A DNA stretch of 64,000 bases from Pseudomonadota bacterium. GTDB taxonomy: Bacteria > Pseudomonadota > Alphaproteobacteria > Rhizobiales > Devosiaceae. Made by a program: the position numbers and the translations under genes. The notes under the pieces are model-generated. The model saw only the letters and a program-made list of their open reading frames with translations. It was not told the DNA's origin and made no database searches. This document shows positions 41,559-49,788 of the stretch, one piece after another. The stretch is taken from assembly GCA_023388175.1 (NCBI GenBank), contig JAEWGT010000009.1:434001-498000 (forward strand), read 5' to 3'. Numbering within the stretch: the first letter of the stretch is position 1; each line of letters starts with the position of its first letter.

Positions 41559-42497
41559 ATGGCCAAACGCAAAATCGCCGTCATCGGCGTCGGCAAGATC
41601 GCGCAGGACCAGCATCTGCCGGTCATCGATGCTTCCGATGATTTCGAACTAGCCGCCACCGTGTCGACGCGCGGCGTGGGCCATGGCGATGTACCGGTCT
41701 TCAGGACGCCGGGCGAGCTCTACAATGCCATGCCCGAGATCGGCCTTGTCTCCATTTGCACCCCGCCCGGCATCCGCCACACCTATGTCCGCGAGGCGCT
41801 CGATGCCGGCAAGGACGTGATGATGGAAAAGCCGCCCACCACCACGATTTCCGAGCTGGACGATCTCGTCGCCCATGCCGCACGGCTCGATCGCGTCCTC
41901 TACCAGACCTGGCACAGCCAGTATAATGCCGCCGTCGACCGCGCCAAAGTGCTGCTGGCCGAAGAGGGCGTGCAGTCCGCCCGGATCGACTGGCGCGAAA
42001 GCGTACGCAAATGGCATCCCGGTCAGGACTGGGTCTGGGAGCCGGGCGGCTTCGGGGTCTGCGATCCGGGCATCAATGCCTTTTCGATCTTCACCAAGGT
42101 CATGCCGTTCCCGGTTTTCGTGGAGCAAGCCAAGCTGACTTTTCCGGCCAACCGGCAGACGCCTGTCGATGTCGAAATCGCCTTCAAGTCCGGCCAGCCG
42201 CACCAGCCTTCTCTGTCCTGCGGCTTCAACTGGCTCGAAGAGAGCGGCGAGATCTGGACCATTGCCTTCACCACCGGGGCAGGCAATGAGATCAAGCTCG
42301 AGCGTGGCGGCCGCACCCTGCGCGTCAATGGCGAAGTGGTGCTCGAACACGGCGATCTCGAATATGCCGGCATGTATGACCGCTTTGCCGATCTGCTCGA
42401 CGCGCGGCAAAGCGATGTTGATGCTGCCCCATTCCGGCTGATGAGCGATGTCTTCCTGATGGGCGCGCGGGAGAATGGACCGGACTTCGAGTGGTGA
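41559..42497 (+). CDS. Aldose 1-dehydrogenase of the Gfo/Idh family (L-arabinose/D-galactose type)
   Basis: A 312-residue NAD(P)-dependent enzyme. KIAVIGVGKIAQDQHLPVID is close to the start of Azospirillum L-arabinose 1-dehydrogenase, and so are TWHSQYNAAV, VRKWHPGQDWVWEPGG and GVCDPGINAFSIFTKV. The lysine of MEKPP is the catalytic one. Enzymes of this group oxidise L-arabinose or D-galactose to the lactone in non-phosphorylating sugar pathways. The start at 41559 is the usual MAKRKIAV. Downstream pathway genes are not adjacent. The call to substrate type is from remembered similarity. Confidence 0.85.
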   Translation: MAKRKIAVIGVGKIAQDQHLPVIDASDDFELAATVSTRGVGHGDVPVFRTPGELYNAMPEIGLVSICTPPGIRHTYVREALDAGKDVMMEKPPTTTISELDDLVAHAARLDRVLYQTWHSQYNAAVDRAKVLLAEEGVQSARIDWRESVRKWHPGQDWVWEPGGFGVCDPGINAFSIFTKVMPFPVFVEQAKLTFPANRQTPVDVEIAFKSGQPHQPSLSCGFNWLEESGEIWTIAFTTGAGNEIKLERGGRTLRVNGEVVLEHGDLEYAGMYDRFADLLDARQSDVDAAPFRLMSDVFLMGARENGPDFEW

Positions 42498-42535
42498 GCT
42501 TATAGCTCCGTGCAGGGCCGAATTATCGGCTCCTG

Positions 42536-42663
42536 CTCTCCCTCCCCCTGGAGGGGAGGGCCGGGGTGGGGGTTCTGCAGGCTCAGCAAACTCCCACTAC
42601 CAGCGGGTCCCCGGATGGGTCAGAACCCCCACCCTCATTCCCTCCCCTCAAGGGGGAGGGAGG
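42536..42663. repeat. REPIN-like element, copy 4 (between convergent genes)
   Basis: The left arm 42536-42577 and the right arm 42621-42663 are reverse complements with few differences. The CCTCCC ends point outward as in copy 2, and the inner ends read GGGGGTTCTG and CAGAACCCCC. The spacer is about 43 bases. It lies between the aldose dehydrogenase stop (42497) and the DUF1365 stop (42682). Confidence 0.85.
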
Positions 42664-42681
42664 CGCAGGAGCCGCGCCGGC

Positions 42682-43416
42682 TTATTTCGCCGCCACCTTC
42701 TTCCGATCCGTGTACCAGCGAATCCTGATCCCCTTGAGGATCAGTCGCAAGGCTTCCCAATGGATGCCGGCGGTCACCTTGAGCGTCATCAGCGGGTGGC
42801 TGAAGAACAGCTTGATGAGGTTGGCGTCGGAAAAATCCCGCCGCTTGCCGGTAAAGGCCGCGTAGAGCAGGGGCTCGCCATCCTGCGTCTCGTTGATGGC
42901 CACCAGCACGCGCTCATCCGGCTGGGCCAGCTTGAACTGATAGTGGCAATTCATGTCGATGAAGGGCGAGACATAGAAGGCCTTGTCCGCCTCCTGCCTG
43001 TCGGCTGACGCCGGCAGCACATAGGTATGCCGCTCGTGAAAGGTGTTGTGGACCTCGTAGATCGTGGCCAGCGGCGCGCCATCCTCCCCGTCGCAATACC
43101 ACACGGTCAGCGGATTGAAGACATAGCCGAGAATGCGCGGATAGCAGAGCAGCCGGATCCGGCCCGGCGCCGGCAGGCCCTGGTCGGCCAGTTGGCGCGT
43201 GACCCATGTCCTGAGATCGCCGCCATCGGCATGGTCGGCATTGCGATAAGAGAAAAGGCCGGGCCGGTTATGCGAAAACCAGCGCAGCCCGTCGAGCAGC
43301 GGCAATTCATCGATATCGATCAACACCGAAAACACCCGATAGCGCAGGCTATGCTTCTTGGGGCGGTGCCGCTGATGCACTACATGGCCGACATAGATGG
43401 CCGAGTTCAGGCTCAT
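42682..43416 (-). CDS. DUF1365 family protein (singlet-oxygen module)
   Basis: A 244-residue DUF1365 protein: SAIYVGHVVHQRHRPKKHSLRY at the start, CYPRILGYVFNPLTVWYC in the middle, and the C-terminal LMTLKVTAGIHWEALRLILKG. DUF1365 genes are typically found beside an FAD amine oxidase and a cyclopropane fatty acid synthase and belong to singlet-oxygen-induced sets in Rhodobacter. Its start overlaps the stop of the FAD protein (ATGA). No synthase gene is present here. The function is unknown; involvement in membrane lipid protection is inferred. Confidence 0.9.
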   Translation of the reverse strand: MSLNSAIYVGHVVHQRHRPKKHSLRYRVFSVLIDIDELPLLDGLRWFSHNRPGLFSYRNADHADGGDLRTWVTRQLADQGLPAPGRIRLLCYPRILGYVFNPLTVWYCDGEDGAPLATIYEVHNTFHERHTYVLPASADRQEADKAFYVSPFIDMNCHYQFKLAQPDERVLVAINETQDGEPLLYAAFTGKRRDFSDANLIKLFFSHPLMTLKVTAGIHWEALRLILKGIRIRWYTDRKKVAAK

Positions 43417-44756
43417 GCCATGAGCTCTTCCAGCGGCTTGAGCGTGATGCGACCCGAGGGATTCGACACGGTCCAGGGCCGGGGCACCGAGCCCATGGCC
43501 TCTGCGGCGGCAAGGCCCGACTGCAAGCCATCCTCATGGAAGCCGCGGCCGAAATGGGCGCCGGCATAAAACACGTTGCTGCGGCCCTGGATGCGCCAGA
43601 GATTTTCCTGCGCATGGATAGCGGCACTGTCGAACAGGGGATGGGTGTAGTCGAAGCGGGCGATCTCGTCCTGCGGATCCCGGTTCGGATTGAGCGTGAC
43701 GAAAATGTCCTGGCCCTTGAGGCTCTGCAGCGCGTTCATCCAGTAGGTGACGCAGAGCATTTCCTCGTTTTCCGTGCCGTTTGACATGTAGTTCCAGCAG
43801 CACCAGACGCGCTTGCGGCGCGGCATCAGGCTGGCATCCTTGTGTACGACGGCGAGGTTATGCGTGTACTGGAAGGCGCCGAGCAGGGCGCGCTCCTCCT
43901 CGTCCGGCTGGTCGAGCATGGCCAGCGCCTGGTCGGCATGGCTGGCAATCAGCACCTTGTCGAAGCGGTCGGCATGGCCTTCATAGTCCACGACCGTGGC
44001 GCCCTGGGCGTCGCGCAGCACCTTTGCAACCGGCCTGTTGAGGCGCACTTCGCCTGAAAATTCACTCAGCAGCGTATTCACATAGGCTCGGCTGCCGCCC
44101 TTGACCGTGCGCCAGTTTGGCCGCTCGCGCAATTGCAGCAGGCCGTGGCTTTCAAAGAAGCGCACAAAGGCAAACAGCGGATAGGAGCGGATATCTTCGG
44201 CCTTGGACGACCAGATGGCCGCCGCCATGGGCAACAGATGCCCCGTAACGAAACTTTCCGAATAATTGTTGCTGCGCAGATATTCGTCCAGCGTCAGTCC
44301 GCGCATTTCGGGCCGGTGCAGCACGGCCGGGGCTTCCTTGTAGAAGCGCAACAGGTCGCGGAAAAGGCTCCAGAAACGGGGCCGGAACGCGTTTCGGCGC
44401 TGCCCCAGCATGCCCAGAATGCCTTCGCCGCAATATTCGAAATCGCCATTGTCGAGCGAGGCCGCAAAGCTCATTTCGGTGGCAATGCTCTCGACGCCCA
44501 GATGAGCGAACATGGCTTCGAGATTGGGGTAATTGCGGTTGTTATAGACGATGAAACCGGTATCGACCGGGCCGGTCCCCGGCACATCTATCGTATTGGA
44601 ATGCCCGCCAATGCGCGCTTCGGCCTCATAGAGCACCACATCGTGGCTCTTGGAGAGCAGCCAGGCGGCAGAGAGGCCCGAAACGCCGCTGCCCACCACG
44701 GCAATACGCTGGCGCATGCGCCGTGAACCGGAAAAGGCAGCAGGATCGTGATACAT
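43413..44756 (-). CDS. FAD-dependent amine-oxidase-like oxidoreductase
   Basis: A 447-residue flavoprotein. The FAD-binding start is RIAVVGSGVSGLSAAWLLS, followed by VVLYEAEARIGGHSNTID, and near the C-terminus NVFYAGAHFGRGFHEDGLQSG. It belongs to the COG2907 group found with DUF1365 and cyclopropane fatty acid synthase. A role in modifying or protecting fatty acids is suspected but unproven. I start at the ATG at 44756, which has AGGACC 8 bases upstream; an ATG at 44717 is also in frame. It is divergent from rpoE and has a TGATCC promoter-like element upstream. Confidence 0.88.
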   Translation of the reverse strand: MYHDPAAFSGSRRMRQRIAVVGSGVSGLSAAWLLSKSHDVVLYEAEARIGGHSNTIDVPGTGPVDTGFIVYNNRNYPNLEAMFAHLGVESIATEMSFAASLDNGDFEYCGEGILGMLGQRRNAFRPRFWSLFRDLLRFYKEAPAVLHRPEMRGLTLDEYLRSNNYSESFVTGHLLPMAAAIWSSKAEDIRSYPLFAFVRFFESHGLLQLRERPNWRTVKGGSRAYVNTLLSEFSGEVRLNRPVAKVLRDAQGATVVDYEGHADRFDKVLIASHADQALAMLDQPDEEERALLGAFQYTHNLAVVHKDASLMPRRKRVWCCWNYMSNGTENEEMLCVTYWMNALQSLKGQDIFVTLNPNRDPQDEIARFDYTHPLFDSAAIHAQENLWRIQGRSNVFYAGAHFGRGFHEDGLQSGLAAAEAMGSVPRPWTVSNPSGRITLKPLEELMA

Positions 44757-44781
44757 GAATAAGGTCCTAGAACAACTGTCA

Positions 44782-44811
44782 GCCATACGTCCGGCAGCGG
44801 CCTGCGGATCA
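44782..44811 (-). promoter_or_regulatory. RpoE(ECF)-type promoter of the FAD oxidase gene
   Basis: On the minus strand TGATCC (44811-44806), 18 bases, then TATGGC (44787-44782). The -35 hexamer is the one recognised by RpoE of the ChrR type in Rhodobacter. The start codon follows 25 bp downstream. The -10 match is weaker than the usual TAAGA. Confidence 0.55.
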
Positions 44812-44879
44812 TGCAGGGGCCGCTTTAATCTTGACCTGCTTTGCCCTGCTTGCCCATCGCCGAAATTTTGAACCTCTTG

Positions 44880-44909
44880 TGATCCGGTATTTTGCCTAAG
44901 GCGTAGAGG
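44880..44909 (+). promoter_or_regulatory. RpoE(ECF)-type promoter of rpoE-chrR
   Basis: On the plus strand TGATCC (44880-44885), 18 bases, then TAGAGG (44904-44909). It is the same -35 and spacing as the divergent element at 44782-44811. Transcription would start near 44915, which argues for the rpoE start at 45010 rather than 44914. Autoregulation of rpoE is known in Rhodobacter. Confidence 0.55.
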
Positions 44910-45009
44910 AGGCATGACACTTGCGATTTACCCCTTTGCCGGTCCGTGCGAAAATGGTGTGCTAACAGCGCGCCCCATCGTGGCGCGGAAAAGAAATGGG
45001 AATCCGCCG

Positions 45010-45588
45010 GTGAAGACTGACAAGGGCCAGGCCCCCAATACGCCCGTCGAGGACGTAAGCAGGCAATTGGTTGCCATTGCCGCACATGCCGACATGGACG
45101 CATTCCAGGAGCTGTTCCAGGCCTATTCGCCGCGTATTCGCGCCTATCTTCTCAAGATGACGCGCAATCCGCAGGCGGCAGAGGACTTGATGCAGGAAAC
45201 CATGCTGGCCATCTGGCGCAAGGCGGGGCAATACGACCCGTCGCGCGGCCCGGCCTCGGCATGGATTTTCACCATCGCCCGCAATATCTGGATCGATGCC
45301 TGGCGCAAGCAGCGCCGGCCGGAAATCGATCCGAACGACCCGGCCCTCGCCGCTGATCCAGAACCCGATGCCGCCAATATGATCGAGCGGCGACAGAGTC
45401 ACGACGCCCTCCATAAAGCCATGCAAAGCCTCCCTCCTGAACAGGTCAATCTGATCCGACTGTCCTTCTTTGAAGAAGCCTCACACAGCACTATTGCCAG
45501 CCAGCTTGGCCTGCCCATCGGCACCGTCAAGTCACGCATTCGTCTCGCCTTCGGCCGCCTGCGCGCGGCACTGGAGGAGGTGAAATGA
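45010..45588 (+). CDS. rpoE: ECF sigma factor RpoE (ChrR-controlled, singlet-oxygen type)
   Basis: About 192 residues. Region 2 reads FQELFQAYSPRIRAYLLKMTRN, DLMQETMLAIWRKAGQYDPSRG and SAWIFTIARNIWIDAWRK; region 4 reads LPPEQVNLIRLSFFEEASHSTIASQLGLPIGTVKSRIRLAFGRLR. This is very close to Rhodobacter RpoE, which drives the singlet-oxygen response. I choose the GTG at 45010 because the family has only a short N-terminus and a promoter-like element at 44880-44909 would start transcription near 44915; an ATG at 44914 with GAGGAGG is the alternative. The chrR start overlaps its stop by 4 bases. Confidence 0.9.
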   Translation: MKTDKGQAPNTPVEDVSRQLVAIAAHADMDAFQELFQAYSPRIRAYLLKMTRNPQAAEDLMQETMLAIWRKAGQYDPSRGPASAWIFTIARNIWIDAWRKQRRPEIDPNDPALAADPEPDAANMIERRQSHDALHKAMQSLPPEQVNLIRLSFFEEASHSTIASQLGLPIGTVKSRIRLAFGRLRAALEEVK

Positions 45589-46235
45589 TCAATATCAAGC
45601 ATCATATCAGCGACGAGCTCATGCTCGACTACGCCGCGGGCCATCTGTCCGAAGGCTGGTCCCTGGCCGTTGCGACCCATATCGCCATGTGCCCGCAATG
45701 CCGCAAGCAGCTCGATCTGGTCGAAGCCGCCGGTGGTGCGCTGGTCGATGCGCTTGAGCCGGTCGAGGGCCCCGAGGCGTCCTGGGATACACTCAAGGCC
45801 CGTATCCTGGGCGATGTCGCGCCGGCCAATCCTGCGCCGCGCAAGCCCGTGGCGTCCAGCGAATTGCCCGAGCCGCTGCGCTCCTATGTCGGCAATCTGT
45901 CCGACATCAAATGGCGCAATATCGGCGCTGGCCATCAGGCGATGATCAAGACCGGCGACAGCGCGACGCAGGTGCGCCTGCTCAAGATTCCGGCCGGCAA
46001 GCCGGTGCCCGAGCATAGCCATGGCGGCCGCGAGCTGACGCTCGTGCTCAAGGGCAGTTTCCATGACGAGGTCGATCATTTCGGCCCCGGCGATCTCGAA
46101 GAGGCCGATGGCGATCTGACCCATCAGCCCATTGCCGGCACCGAAGAAGATTGCATCTGCCTGGCCGTGACCGACGCGCCGCTGAAATTCCGCAGCCGTC
46201 TGGTGCGTCTGGTTCAACCATTGTTCGGGATTTAG
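45585..46235 (+). CDS. chrR: Anti-sigma factor ChrR
   Basis: A 216-residue zinc anti-sigma factor with two domains. The N-terminal part has the zinc motif HISDELMLDYAAGHL with histidines and THIAMCPQC. The C-terminal cupin has PEHSHGGRELTLVLKGSFHDE and LTHQPIAG. ChrR holds RpoE and is inactivated when singlet oxygen is present, which releases the sigma factor. The ATG overlaps the rpoE stop (ATGA). It is followed 15 bp later by the DUF2177 gene, which may be part of the same transcript. Confidence 0.93.
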   Translation: MINIKHHISDELMLDYAAGHLSEGWSLAVATHIAMCPQCRKQLDLVEAAGGALVDALEPVEGPEASWDTLKARILGDVAPANPAPRKPVASSELPEPLRSYVGNLSDIKWRNIGAGHQAMIKTGDSATQVRLLKIPAGKPVPEHSHGGRELTLVLKGSFHDEVDHFGPGDLEEADGDLTHQPIAGTEEDCICLAVTDAPLKFRSRLVRLVQPLFGI

Positions 46236-46250
46236 TCGAGGAAGAGAGAA

Positions 46251-46667
46251 ATGGCCGGATTTTCGCTTGGAACGCTGCTCGCAGCCTATGCGGGTTCGGC
46301 CGTTGTCTTCTTCGCGCTGGATTTCATCTGGCTCGGTTTCCTCGCCATCGGATTTTACCGCTCCGAGATCGGCAACCTGCTGCTGGAGCGGCCCAATGTT
46401 CTGGCCGCAGGCGTCTTCTACCTCTTCTATGTCGTGGGCGTCGTCGGCTTCGCCGTGGTGCCCGCGCTCAATGCCCAGTCCTGGGTCTGGGCGCTGGTGG
46501 CCGGCGTCGCGCTGGGCCTCATCGCCTATGGCACCTATGATATGACCAATCTGGCGACCCTCAAGGACTGGTCCTGGAAGGTCAGCGCCGTTGATCTCGT
46601 CTGGGGTGGTTTCGTCACCGGCGCTGCGGCCCTGGGCGGTTACTTCGCGGCGCGGCTCACTGTTTGA
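46251..46667 (+). CDS. DUF2177 family membrane protein
   Basis: A 138-residue membrane protein with about four hydrophobic segments: AYAGSAVVFFALDFIWLGFLA, then FYLFYVVGVVGFAVVPAL, WALVAGVALGLIAYGTYDMTN and LVWGGFVTGAAALGGYF. The YGTYDMTNLATLKDWSWK core is the DUF2177 signature. Function is unknown. It follows chrR by 15 bp on the same strand, which suggests membership of the RpoE set, as seen in Rhodobacter. Its 3' end overlaps the convergent SDR gene by 11 bp. Confidence 0.88.
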   Translation: MAGFSLGTLLAAYAGSAVVFFALDFIWLGFLAIGFYRSEIGNLLLERPNVLAAGVFYLFYVVGVVGFAVVPALNAQSWVWALVAGVALGLIAYGTYDMTNLATLKDWSWKVSAVDLVWGGFVTGAAALGGYFAARLTV

Positions 46668-47385
46668 GCCGCGCGGTCAGCGCGAAGGCGATGGGCTTGG
46701 GCAGTGATGCCAAGAGCCGCAGCGGCCAGATCAGGCGGCGCGGGAAGGCGATCTCAAAACCCTTGCCCTTCAATCCCTTCATGATCCGATCGGCCGCCTC
46801 TTTGGGCTCCATGATCGCGGGCATCTCGAATGCGTTCTGGTCGGTCAGCGGCGTCCGCACGAAGCCGGGCGTGATCAGCCGCACATCGACATCGGGCCAG
46901 AGTTCGGCCCGCAGGCTCTGCGCCATATTGGTGATCCCCGCCTTGGTGGCCGAATAGACCTGGCCCTGTGGCAGGCCGAAGATCGCTGCCGCCGAGCCGA
47001 ACAGCACCAATTGGCCGCCCTTGCGCAGATTGGCCGCCGCCACCCGCGCCACGTTGAACGAGCCGGTGAGATTGGCGGCAATGATGTTTTCGGCCTTCTC
47101 CTGATCCGCCTTCAGCACCGGGCCTGGATCGTAGATGGCGGCAGTGTTGATGACGCGGGTAAAGGGGCCATGCTCGAGCGCCACGCGCTTGAGACTCTCC
47201 ACGTCGCCGATATCGGCTGTTGCCGCCTTATGCACCGGGCCGAGCCCGGCAATGGCCTCGTCCAGCGGCTCCTGCCGGCGCCCCGAGACGACGACCACGG
47301 CGCCATCCTCGGCGAAGGCCCGCGCAAGCGATGCGCCGATGCCGCTGCCGCCACCAATGATCCAGATTTTTTCTGCGCTAGACAT
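46657..47385 (-). CDS. Short-chain dehydrogenase/reductase
   Basis: A 242-residue SDR. The nucleotide site is WIIGGGSGIGASLARAFA, the catalytic residues are Ser in LFGSAAAIFG and Tyr-Lys in VYSATKAG. The C-terminal RRLIWPLRLLASLPKPIAFALTARLKQ is hydrophobic and may touch the membrane. The start at 47385 is the normal MSSAEKIWIIGG. SDR genes occur beside rpoE-chrR in Rhodobacter as part of the singlet-oxygen regulon. I found no TGATCC element upstream, so its control is uncertain. Confidence 0.9.
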   Translation of the reverse strand: MSSAEKIWIIGGGSGIGASLARAFAEDGAVVVVSGRRQEPLDEAIAGLGPVHKAATADIGDVESLKRVALEHGPFTRVINTAAIYDPGPVLKADQEKAENIIAANLTGSFNVARVAAANLRKGGQLVLFGSAAAIFGLPQGQVYSATKAGITNMAQSLRAELWPDVDVRLITPGFVRTPLTDQNAFEMPAIMEPKEAADRIMKGLKGKGFEIAFPRRLIWPLRLLASLPKPIAFALTARLKQ

Positions 47386-47639
47386 GTGACGCAAGCTCCC
47401 AATTTCTCTCAGGAAATACGTCTGGCGACCGCTTTTGGATGCGTGAGCAGGCAACATCGCCGATCCGTGCAAGGAATGGATGCAGAATGGGCCGATTCCG
47501 GAACGATCTTGCGCCTTGACGCGACTTGAACTCGTCTTGAGGTAAAATTTTCTCCATCGCTCGCCGGATGCGCAAGTCTGCGCCTTCCTAAACCCGACTG
47601 ACTTGATAGAGTTTCATCATTATCACTCGGGAGGTTCCG

Positions 47640-48668
47640 ATGAAACGGACAGCCAAGCTACTTGCCTACACCGCACTTGCCGCTTCCCTGACCATGGGCT
47701 TCGCCGTCACGACCCATGCGCAGGACAAGACGCTGATCAACGTCTCCTATGACCCGACGCGCGAACTCTACCGCGAATATAACGAGGCTTTCGTCAAGCA
47801 CTGGCAGGAAACGGCCGGAGAAAGCGTTGCCATTCAGGTGACGCATGGCGGCTCCGGCAGCCAGGCGCGCACCGTCATCGACGGGCTCGAAGCCGACGTC
47901 GTCACCCTGGCGCTCGAAAGCGACATCAACGCCATTTCCGACGCCAATCCGAACCTGATCCCGGAAAACTGGCGCACGCTGCTGCCCAATAACAGCGCGC
48001 CCTATACGTCCACCATCGTCTTCCTCGTCCGCAAGGGCAACCCCAAGGGTATTGCCGACTGGGGTGACCTGATCGACGAGGGCGTCGAAGTCATCACGCC
48101 CAATCCCAAGACCTCGGGCGGCGCCCGCTGGAACCTGCTGGCAGGCTGGGCCTGGGCCAAGGCGCAGGATGGCGGCAGCGACGACACGGCGCGGGAATAT
48201 GTCACCGAGCTCTATAAGCACGTGCCCGTCCTCGATACCGGCGCCCGCGGCTCCACCACCACCTTCGTCCAGCGCGGCATTGGCGACGTCCTCCTCGCCT
48301 GGGAAAACGAAGCCTATCTCGCGCTTGAGGAACTGGGCCCCGATGCCTTCGACATCGTGACCCCCTCGGTCTCGATCCTGGCCGAACCTCCGGTCGCGCT
48401 TGTCCCCGGCAATGCCGAGCGCAAGGGCAATACCGAAGTCGCCCAGGCCTATCTCGACTATCTCTATTCCGACGAGGGGCAGGCTCTGGCTGCCAAGCAC
48501 TATTACCGCCCGTCCAATCCGGATGCGGCCGCGCCCGAAGACATTGCCCGCTTCGGCGAGGTGAACCTTGTCACTATCGACGATTTCGGTGGCTGGCGCG
48601 AAGCCCAGCCCGCCTTCTTCGGCGATGGCGGCATCTTCGACCAGATCTATTCCGGCACGCCCCAGTAA
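47640..48668 (+). CDS. sbp: Sulfate/thiosulfate-binding periplasmic protein
   Basis: A 342-residue sulfate-binding protein. The signal peptide (MKRTAKLLAYTALAASLTMG, cleavage near HAQ-D) is followed by TLINVSYDPTRELYREYNEAFVKHW, QVTHGGSGSQARTVIDGLEADVVTLAL and NPKTSGGARWNLLAGWAWA, all sulfate contacts of Sbp/CysP. The ATG has GGGAGG upstream. It delivers sulfate to the CysTWA transporter encoded 1.1 kb downstream. A strong hairpin at 48680-48706 follows. Confidence 0.95.
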   Translation: MKRTAKLLAYTALAASLTMGFAVTTHAQDKTLINVSYDPTRELYREYNEAFVKHWQETAGESVAIQVTHGGSGSQARTVIDGLEADVVTLALESDINAISDANPNLIPENWRTLLPNNSAPYTSTIVFLVRKGNPKGIADWGDLIDEGVEVITPNPKTSGGARWNLLAGWAWAKAQDGGSDDTAREYVTELYKHVPVLDTGARGSTTTFVQRGIGDVLLAWENEAYLALEELGPDAFDIVTPSVSILAEPPVALVPGNAERKGNTEVAQAYLDYLYSDEGQALAAKHYYRPSNPDAAAPEDIARFGEVNLVTIDDFGGWREAQPAFFGDGGIFDQIYSGTPQ

Positions 48669-48679
48669 AGGCAAAGCCT

Positions 48680-48706
48680 GCGGCTGGCGTCCCAACCGCC
48701 AGCCGC
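48680..48706 (+). other. GC-rich hairpin after sbp
   Basis: GCGGCTGGCG (48680-48689), loop TCCCAAC, CGCCAGCCGC (48697-48706) forms a perfect 10-bp stem 11 bp after the sbp stop. There is no T run, so it probably stabilises the sbp mRNA 3' end rather than terminating. It separates sbp from the next gene of the same strand. Confidence 0.75.
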
Positions 48707-48750
48707 CCTGTCCCGATCCGCAAGACCCAAGTGTTTTTCTGGAGGATGAC

Positions 48751-48969
48751 ATGGTTTCCTTTTTCGGCATTCTGACCCCCGGCAAGCTGGCGCGCAGCGC
48801 CGGTGACGAAGCCCCCGCCAAGGTCAATTTCTTCGGTGGCTTGCCCGATCCGGCACAGGGCGCCGTGCCCCTCACCCGCGCCGAGCAGGACGCCTGCTAC
48901 CTCAATGGCAAGGCGCCCGAGCCGGCCCCGGGCTCCGATCCCCGCCGCGACGGAATGCCCGAAAAATGA
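48751..48969 (+). CDS. Small hypothetical protein in the sulfate locus (72 residues)
   Basis: A 72-residue protein: MVSFFGILTPGKLARSAGDE, then VNFFGGLPDPAQGAVPLTRAEQDACYLNG, ending GSDPRRDGMPEK. No family is recognised. The ATG has GGAGG 6 bases upstream and the stop overlaps the next ATG by 4 bases, so it is probably translated. It is soluble, with no signal peptide. The position between sbp and the hydrolase gene hints at a role in sulfur uptake, but nothing in the sequence shows one. Confidence 0.6.
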   Translation: MVSFFGILTPGKLARSAGDEAPAKVNFFGGLPDPAQGAVPLTRAEQDACYLNGKAPEPAPGSDPRRDGMPEK

Positions 48970-49559
48970 CCCGCCCCGTCCTCATCGTTCCCGGCCTCAA
49001 TGGCTCCGCCGACGGCCACTGGCAGCGCCATTGGCTCGCCGACCATGACAATGCCGAACTGGTCGAACAGGCCGACTGGTCCAATCCCCAGGCCGGCCGC
49101 TGGCTCCACCGGCTCGAACGGGCCGTCATCGCCAATCCCGGCGCGCTCATCGTCGCCCATAGCCTGGGCTCCATTCTCGCTGCGCGCCTCGCCACCAGTT
49201 CCGTTGCATCGCTGGTTGGCGGTGCGCTGCTGGTGGCGCCCGCCGATATTGAGCGCAGTTCGGTCCTCCATGCTCGCACCTATGAATTCGGCGCTTTGCC
49301 GATGCAGGCATTGCCCTTTCCCGCCCTTGTCGTCGCCAGCCGCGACGACATCTACATGGAGCGCGACAAGGCCCGCGACCTCGCAGCGGCGTGGAAAGTG
49401 CCATTCCTCGACATCGGCAAGGCCGGCCATATCAACATTGCCAGCGGGTTCGGCCGCTGGGTGCAGGGCTATGAACTGGCGCGGCAGGTAAGCGAGCGGA
49501 TCGGCCGGTCTCCGGCGCGCAGGGCACCCTCAGAGGAAAATCTGAAGGCTTCCGTCTGA
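48966..49559 (+). CDS. RBBP9/YdeN family alpha/beta hydrolase
   Basis: A 197-residue serine-hydrolase-fold protein: VLIVPGLNGSADGHWQRHWL at the start, the nucleophile in VAHSLGSILAARL, and the C-terminal histidine in IGKAGHINIASGFG. RBBP9-like bacterial proteins are small serine hydrolases of largely unknown substrate. Its start overlaps the 72-residue gene by 4 bases. A terminator at 49610-49655 closes the unit. Presence in a sulfate importer locus is unusual. Confidence 0.88.
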   Translation: MTRPVLIVPGLNGSADGHWQRHWLADHDNAELVEQADWSNPQAGRWLHRLERAVIANPGALIVAHSLGSILAARLATSSVASLVGGALLVAPADIERSSVLHARTYEFGALPMQALPFPALVVASRDDIYMERDKARDLAAAWKVPFLDIGKAGHINIASGFGRWVQGYELARQVSERIGRSPARRAPSEENLKASV

Positions 49560-49609
49560 TCGGGACAACAATTTCTACACCCACGCCGCCCTGCCCAATA
49601 CGGCGCAAA

Positions 49610-49655
49610 GAAAATCGTGCCCTGTCACGAGTGCAGGGGATGATTTTCTATTTTC
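49610..49655 (+). terminator. Intrinsic terminator after the sbp unit
   Basis: A 15-bp stem, GAAAATCGTGCCCTG (49610-49624) with CAGGGGATGATTTTC (49634-49648), has one mismatch and one G-T pair, a 9-base loop, and is followed by TATTTTC. It ends the sbp-72aa-hydrolase transcript, so cysT has its own promoter in the following 130 bp. Confidence 0.8.
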
Positions 49656-49788
49656 GGGCGCAAACTTGCCTGTTTGCCTGCTTGAGAAACTCGACCGCAC
49701 GGATAGTCTTAAAGAAACGAGGAGAGCCCATTTCCATGCTCCGACCTTTACGGGCCGCCGGCCCGCTGCGTGATGCCGGGAGGCCGCT

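Noticed and set aside
41112..42497. VOC protein and aldose dehydrogenase as a complete sugar oxidation operon with glycerate kinase
   Set aside because: The three genes share a strand, but lactonase and dehydratase genes are absent and the gaps are wide enough for separate promoters.
44914..45009. Longer N-terminus of the sigma factor from the ATG at 44914
   Set aside because: It has a GAGGAGG upstream, but the extra 32 residues have no counterpart in RpoE, and the promoter-like TGATCC element would place the transcription start at about this point. Not excluded.
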